DNA of 64,000 nucleotides from Caldilineaceae bacterium (GTDB lineage Bacteria; Chloroflexota; Anaerolineae; Caldilineales; Caldilineaceae), in assembly GCA_020634815.1 (NCBI GenBank), contig JACKBA010000024.1, positions 1-64,000 on the forward strand. The letters are read 5' to 3'. Each line of letters starts with the position of its first letter. Within the stretch, counting starts at the first letter, position 1. The position numbers were made by a program, and so were the translations under genes. Under the pieces are notes generated by a model that searched no databases, was not told where the DNA came from, and saw only the letters and a list, made by a program, of their open reading frames with translations. Positions 60,162 to 64,000 of this stretch are shown piece by piece.

Positions 60162-61937
60162 CTAGAAATAAGTCGAGATGATGCGGTACAACTCTTCGAT
60201 GTCGGCCTCGCCGGCACGGCGGAATTGGCCGCCGCCGATGCGCGCCATCTCCGAGAGCGTCTCCTCGTCGGCATCGTTGCCAAAGCCGATGGTGAAGATG
60301 ACGATAGGCAGTGACGGGCTCTGGCGCACGAGTGACTGCAAGTCGTAGAGGTTGTAGCCGCTCTCGTTCTCCAGGCCGTCGGTCATCACGACGACGGCGT
60401 TGATGGCATCAGGCTGATCCTCACGCTGGAGCGTCGCCACGGCGGCGTAGACGGCGTCGATCAACGCGGTTCCGCCCGCGGCTTCCATGCGATCGATCAT
60501 GCCGTTCATCTGCTGGCGCGTGCCGTCGTCCAGCACGGTCAACAGGCTGTAATCCTTGAGGCCGCTGCCAAATTCGATAATGCCGACCCGGTCGCGGTCG
60601 CCGGCAATCTGTTCCAGAAAGGCCTTGAGCGCCGACTGGGCCGCGGTTAGCTTGGACCCTTCCATGCTGCCACTGGTGTCGACCACCAGGTAGACGTTGG
60701 TCGGGCGCTTGGTGTAGTACCAGTAGTCGCGTACGACGTTGACGACCTCGGTGGAGGGCATCTGCAATGTCGTCTGCGGCTCGCGCCAGTCGACGGCATC
60801 GTTGTTGGCAAACGGGCTGTCCGGGCTGTCGAGCGTGATGCTCAGATCGGCAGGGCGGTAGCCGGCGGCCAGCAGCCGTTGTTGTGCGTCGGCGCCGGTG
60901 ATGAACTCGGAGAAGGCCTGGTAGGTGCGCTGCTGGTTCTTGGTCACGGCCGGCTCACCTTCGCCCTGGCCCAGTTCGAGCAGGGCCAGCGGGTGGTCGG
61001 TCCACAGCGTGCCTTCGGCCGGGTAGAGCGCAATCAGCCGCTCGCCGGGATTCTGCCGGTTCCAATCGAGGACGACGCGCTCCTGCGCCACGAAGAGGTC
61101 GAGGAAATTGCGCCCCTCGCGCTTGAGCTGCTCGACGACCTGGTCCTCGTTCTCGCCGTAGAAACGCACCGTACCTTCGACGGCCTTGACGTACTCCAGC
61201 GTGGCCGGGTCGGTGGCCGCTTCGACGGTCAGGCCGCGCGTCAGGCCGGCGCCGGCGTAGAACTCGGCCAGCACGGCGAGTAGGCCGCTGGCATGCTTGG
61301 TATTGGCATGGCTCCACTTGAAATCGGGATCCTGCGTCGCGCGCTGCTGGATATCCTGCCAACTCACCGGCTGGTCGGGCCAGCCCAGGCGGCGGGCGAC
61401 ATCCTCCCACGCGGCCAGCACGATGGGACTCACCGCGTAGCGCGTCTGCGCGCTGATGCGGCGCTGGCCGATGGGCATGGCGGCTTCGCTCTCGGCGCCC
61501 TCCGCTGCACGCGCCGCCCACAGTTGCTCCAGCCGGTCCAGCCAGAGGGTGCTGTCGGGCGAGATGGCCTGGAAGGGCGGGCTCTGCACGGCCGTGCGCA
61601 CCATGGCCTCGGGATCGTAGGGTGTGACGCTCACCCTGAGGCTCTTGCCGTCCGGCGCGCGCTGCGCCTGGGCGTTGAAGGTCTCAGCGAGATCGGCCAG
61701 CACGGGCGCCATCACGGGCGAGGCGGCAATCGTCAGTTCGGCGCTGTCCGCTTCCCACGTGACGGTCTCCGCTGCGGGCACATCGCCGCCCCCGGTAAAG
61801 AAGCCAACCATGTTCCGGATAGTATTGAAGGCGACGATGCCGGCACAGCCGAACATGATCACGGCAACGACGGCGATGATCCACGGCGCGGCTTTGTTCT
61901 GCTTCTTGGTCGCAGGGCGAGACGTACGATTACTCAT
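60162..61937 (-). CDS. Membrane-anchored binding-protein fold plus von Willebrand factor A domain
   Basis: Protein of 591 residues. One N-terminal membrane helix ('PWIIAVVAVIMFGCAGIVAF') with the rest outside. From about residue 65 it is a periplasmic-binding-protein-like domain ('ADSAELTIAASPVMAPVLAD', 'LRVSVTPYDPEAMVRTAVQS', 'LLAAGYRPADLSITLDSPDS'). At about residues 400-590 it is a VWA domain with MIDAS residues in 'VYLVVDTSGSMEGSKLTAAQ', 'GGTALIDAVYAAVATL' and 'VVVMTDGLENESGYNLYD'. VWA domains bind metal-coordinated protein partners. A binding-protein fold fused to VWA fits a sensor or assembly platform on the outer membrane face. ATG 61937 is 10 nt downstream of the preceding gene's stop. 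Confidence 0.9.
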   Translation of the reverse strand: MSNRTSRPATKKQNKAAPWIIAVVAVIMFGCAGIVAFNTIRNMVGFFTGGGDVPAAETVTWEADSAELTIAASPVMAPVLADLAETFNAQAQRAPDGKSLRVSVTPYDPEAMVRTAVQSPPFQAISPDSTLWLDRLEQLWAARAAEGAESEAAMPIGQRRISAQTRYAVSPIVLAAWEDVARRLGWPDQPVSWQDIQQRATQDPDFKWSHANTKHASGLLAVLAEFYAGAGLTRGLTVEAATDPATLEYVKAVEGTVRFYGENEDQVVEQLKREGRNFLDLFVAQERVVLDWNRQNPGERLIALYPAEGTLWTDHPLALLELGQGEGEPAVTKNQQRTYQAFSEFITGADAQQRLLAAGYRPADLSITLDSPDSPFANNDAVDWREPQTTLQMPSTEVVNVVRDYWYYTKRPTNVYLVVDTSGSMEGSKLTAAQSALKAFLEQIAGDRDRVGIIEFGSGLKDYSLLTVLDDGTRQQMNGMIDRMEAAGGTALIDAVYAAVATLQREDQPDAINAVVVMTDGLENESGYNLYDLQSLVRQSPSLPIVIFTIGFGNDADEETLSEMARIGGGQFRRAGEADIEELYRIISTYF

Positions 61938-61947
61938 GACGTGCGCC

Positions 61948-63204
61948 TCACTGATTCACGTTCAGTTCGAACCAGCGCAGCAGCGCCAGCAGGGTGTCGC
62001 GGTCCGGGCTGCGCATGGCCGTCGTGCGCGGGACGACTGGCAGCACGCCGCGGTCGGCCCACTTGGTGAAGAGGCTCTCTTCCGTCGCATCGACCGGGAT
62101 GTTGGGATTGGCCGGGCGCAGACCGTAGGCCAGGGCGGCCTGCTGCTGTTCGTCGCTGAGCAGGAAGCGCTGGAACTCGAGCGCGGCGTTCTTTTGTAGC
62201 GCCGTCGTCTCTGGCCCAACCCACACCGAGAAGGGGAAGTCGAACCAGGTGACGTACTTGGGATAATAGAGCGCCAGCGGATCTTCCCAGCGCGTCAGGA
62301 TGCCCTGCATGTTCTGGAGCAGGTCGCTCTCCAACAACTGGCCGCCATCGCCGACGCTGTAGCCGAAGAGTGCAAAGTCCTCTGCCGTGTAGGCACTGGA
62401 GCTGCTGAAGTCGGTGACGGCGCCCATGAGTTCCTTGAGCCACGCCTGAAACTCAGGGTTGACGACATCCTCGACCGAGATGTTGGTGCGATCGTAGTAC
62501 TCGCCGGCCGCGGCAATCATGGCCGCCAGGCCGCCGACGTTGCGCGACGGGTTCGGCACGACGAGCTTGAAGAAGCCCCACGCCGGCTCGCCGCCCAGTT
62601 CGGGCCAACCGCCGGCTGCGGTCGCCGCATCGTGGATGACGTTCCAGTCGATGTCGCCATATTTCTGTTCGAGCACTTCAGCGCGGCTGTTATAGAGCCC
62701 CCAGTTGAAGAGGCTGATGGCAATCGGCCGGGCGCGGTACTCGCCGTCGGTGAGGAAGACGTCGCGGCCAAGCCGTTCTTTGTAGGCGGCGTTGGCCAAC
62801 TCGACCAGGTAGCGGCTGTCGGGAATCCAGGCGACGGGGAAGTTCGCCAGTTCCTCGCGCTCGGCGTCGGTCAGCTCTTCCGGCCGTTGGTCGGCGGCCA
62901 GCGCGCCATATTCGTCGCGGTCCCAGCGACCGAGCGCGGTGAGGCCATCGACCGCCTCGACCTGCACCTGGATCGGCACGCCGTCGACGCTGCGGTCGGC
63001 CGCGTTAAACGCATCGGCGGCACTACGCACCCACGGCTCGACGGGCAGCGAGGTCAGGATGCGGATCGTGACCGTGTCAGGGCGATCGACCGTCAGCGCG
63101 GTGCCGCCCGGCGTGCCGCCGCGATTGGTGAGCAGAAACGTCGCGCCCACAATCAAGAGGGCGACGACGATAATCGCTGCAAAGATAATTCGTGTACGGT
63201 TCAT
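61948..63204 (-). CDS. Membrane-anchored solute-binding-protein-like protein
   Basis: Protein of 418 residues. An uncleaved-type N-terminal helix ('IIFAAIIVVALLIVGATFLL') is followed by a family 1/8-type binding-protein fold: 'TVTIRILTSLPVEPWVRSAA', 'VAWIPDSRYLVELANAAYKE', 'PIAISLFNWGLYNSRAEVLE', 'FAYTAEDFALFGYSVGDGG'-like region, and 'FQRFLLSDEQQQAALAYGLR'. There is no lipobox and no transport partner. Organisation with the VWA protein that begins 10 nt later implies a shared function, not nutrient uptake. The start ATG 63204 lies 38 nt from an inverted repeat (63242-63273). Confidence 0.85.
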   Translation of the reverse strand: MNRTRIIFAAIIVVALLIVGATFLLTNRGGTPGGTALTVDRPDTVTIRILTSLPVEPWVRSAADAFNAADRSVDGVPIQVQVEAVDGLTALGRWDRDEYGALAADQRPEELTDAEREELANFPVAWIPDSRYLVELANAAYKERLGRDVFLTDGEYRARPIAISLFNWGLYNSRAEVLEQKYGDIDWNVIHDAATAAGGWPELGGEPAWGFFKLVVPNPSRNVGGLAAMIAAAGEYYDRTNISVEDVVNPEFQAWLKELMGAVTDFSSSSAYTAEDFALFGYSVGDGGQLLESDLLQNMQGILTRWEDPLALYYPKYVTWFDFPFSVWVGPETTALQKNAALEFQRFLLSDEQQQAALAYGLRPANPNIPVDATEESLFTKWADRGVLPVVPRTTAMRSPDRDTLLALLRWFELNVNQ

Positions 63205-63241
63205 CGGCTACCTTACTCGCAATCCGATGGAAAGGAAGAAG

Positions 63242-63273
63242 ATGTTCCCTTGTCTCGGTGTCCAAGGGAACAT
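63242..63273. promoter_or_regulatory. Perfect 11-bp inverted repeat between the PspA-like gene and the binding-protein gene
   Basis: ATGTTCCCTTG (63242-63252) and CAAGGGAACAT (63263-63273) with a 10-nt spacer. It lies 38 nt upstream of the start of the binding-protein gene and 91 nt after the end of the PspA-like gene. On the minus strand it is followed by a pyrimidine run (CTTCTTCCTTTCC), so it could be a terminator or an operator. Both roles are possible. Confidence 0.5.
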
Positions 63274-63364
63274 GCTTGATTACAAAACCTGGCGTGCGGT
63301 GCAGTTCCGTGTGACGGGCCGGCTATGCCGAAAGCGCACGGCCGGGCCCGTCACGTTGGCCTGA

Positions 63365-64000
<636 letters not shown>

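Overview
The window is 64 kb of high-GC, densely packed bacterial chromosome. Most genes lie on the minus strand, many overlapping by 1-4 nt. No rRNA, tRNA, transposase or CRISPR array was recognised. Lipoproteins with 'ACGGG'-type lipoboxes followed by Ala/Pro/Thr-rich linkers, a group 3b [NiFe] hydrogenase, a YfhO/flippase/dolichol-type glycosylation cluster and many palindromic intergenic repeats suggest a Chloroflexota bacterium (Caldilineae/Anaerolineae-like). That placement is an inference from style and gene content, not from a marker gene.

Layout. 1-3455: a BTAD/AAA/TPR regulator running off the left edge. 3.7-7.9 kb (+): FAH-family hydrolase, Uma2 nuclease-like protein, DUF1638 protein and a sugar-type ABC binding lipoprotein. 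8.0-12.0 kb (-): two secreted repeat proteins. 12.2-17.5 kb (-): acyl carrier protein, hydB-hydG-hydD-hydA of a group 3b (sulfhydrogenase-type) hydrogenase, then its maturation protease behind a 4-unit 109-bp tandem repeat. 18.0-24.1 kb (-): receiver protein, Tat-exported molybdopterin reductase, 16-Cys ferredoxin, cytochrome b and a lipoprotein with four rhodanese domains. 24.3-31 kb: DinB protein, two AI-2E transporters, a NarX/NarL-like two-component system and methylmalonyl-CoA mutase large subunit. 31-39.3 kb: recR, ybaB, a methyltransferase, dnaX, CAP-domain protein, DUF1499 lipoprotein, recD2 and a DUF433/DUF5615 pair. 39.4-50.6 kb (-): a surface glycan/glycoprotein cluster. 50.9-57.7 kb: cobS, pdxA, DUF190-4xCBS, crcB, GAP-family protein and a CPA2 antiporter. 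57.9-64 kb (-): LivK-like lipoprotein, and a PspA/IM30-like gene with three membrane-anchored genes (binding-protein fold, binding-protein fold + VWA, coiled coil).

How the genes fit together. The two metabolic blocks at 12-24 kb read as one theme: a cytosolic NAD(P)-linked hydrogenase able in related enzymes to reduce sulfur, beside an exported molybdenum reductase of the polysulfide/thiosulfate type with quinone-linking subunits and an extracytoplasmic sulfur-carrying rhodanese array. The 39-50 kb block encodes a polyprenol-phosphate sugar synthase, a very large YfhO-flippase, a PMT-like transferase fused to PA14 and NHL domains, and a metalloprotease.

Most striking. The YfhO-flippase gene is split by a frameshift located in a heptanucleotide repeat (48161-48230). 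Loss of one 7-bp unit would restore a single ~1,500-residue protein, so it may be a phase-variable locus. A repeat family based on GATTGGAGATT, found between genes here, is also inserted in frame in this gene and in recD2. Several unrelated palindromic repeat families mark gene ends.
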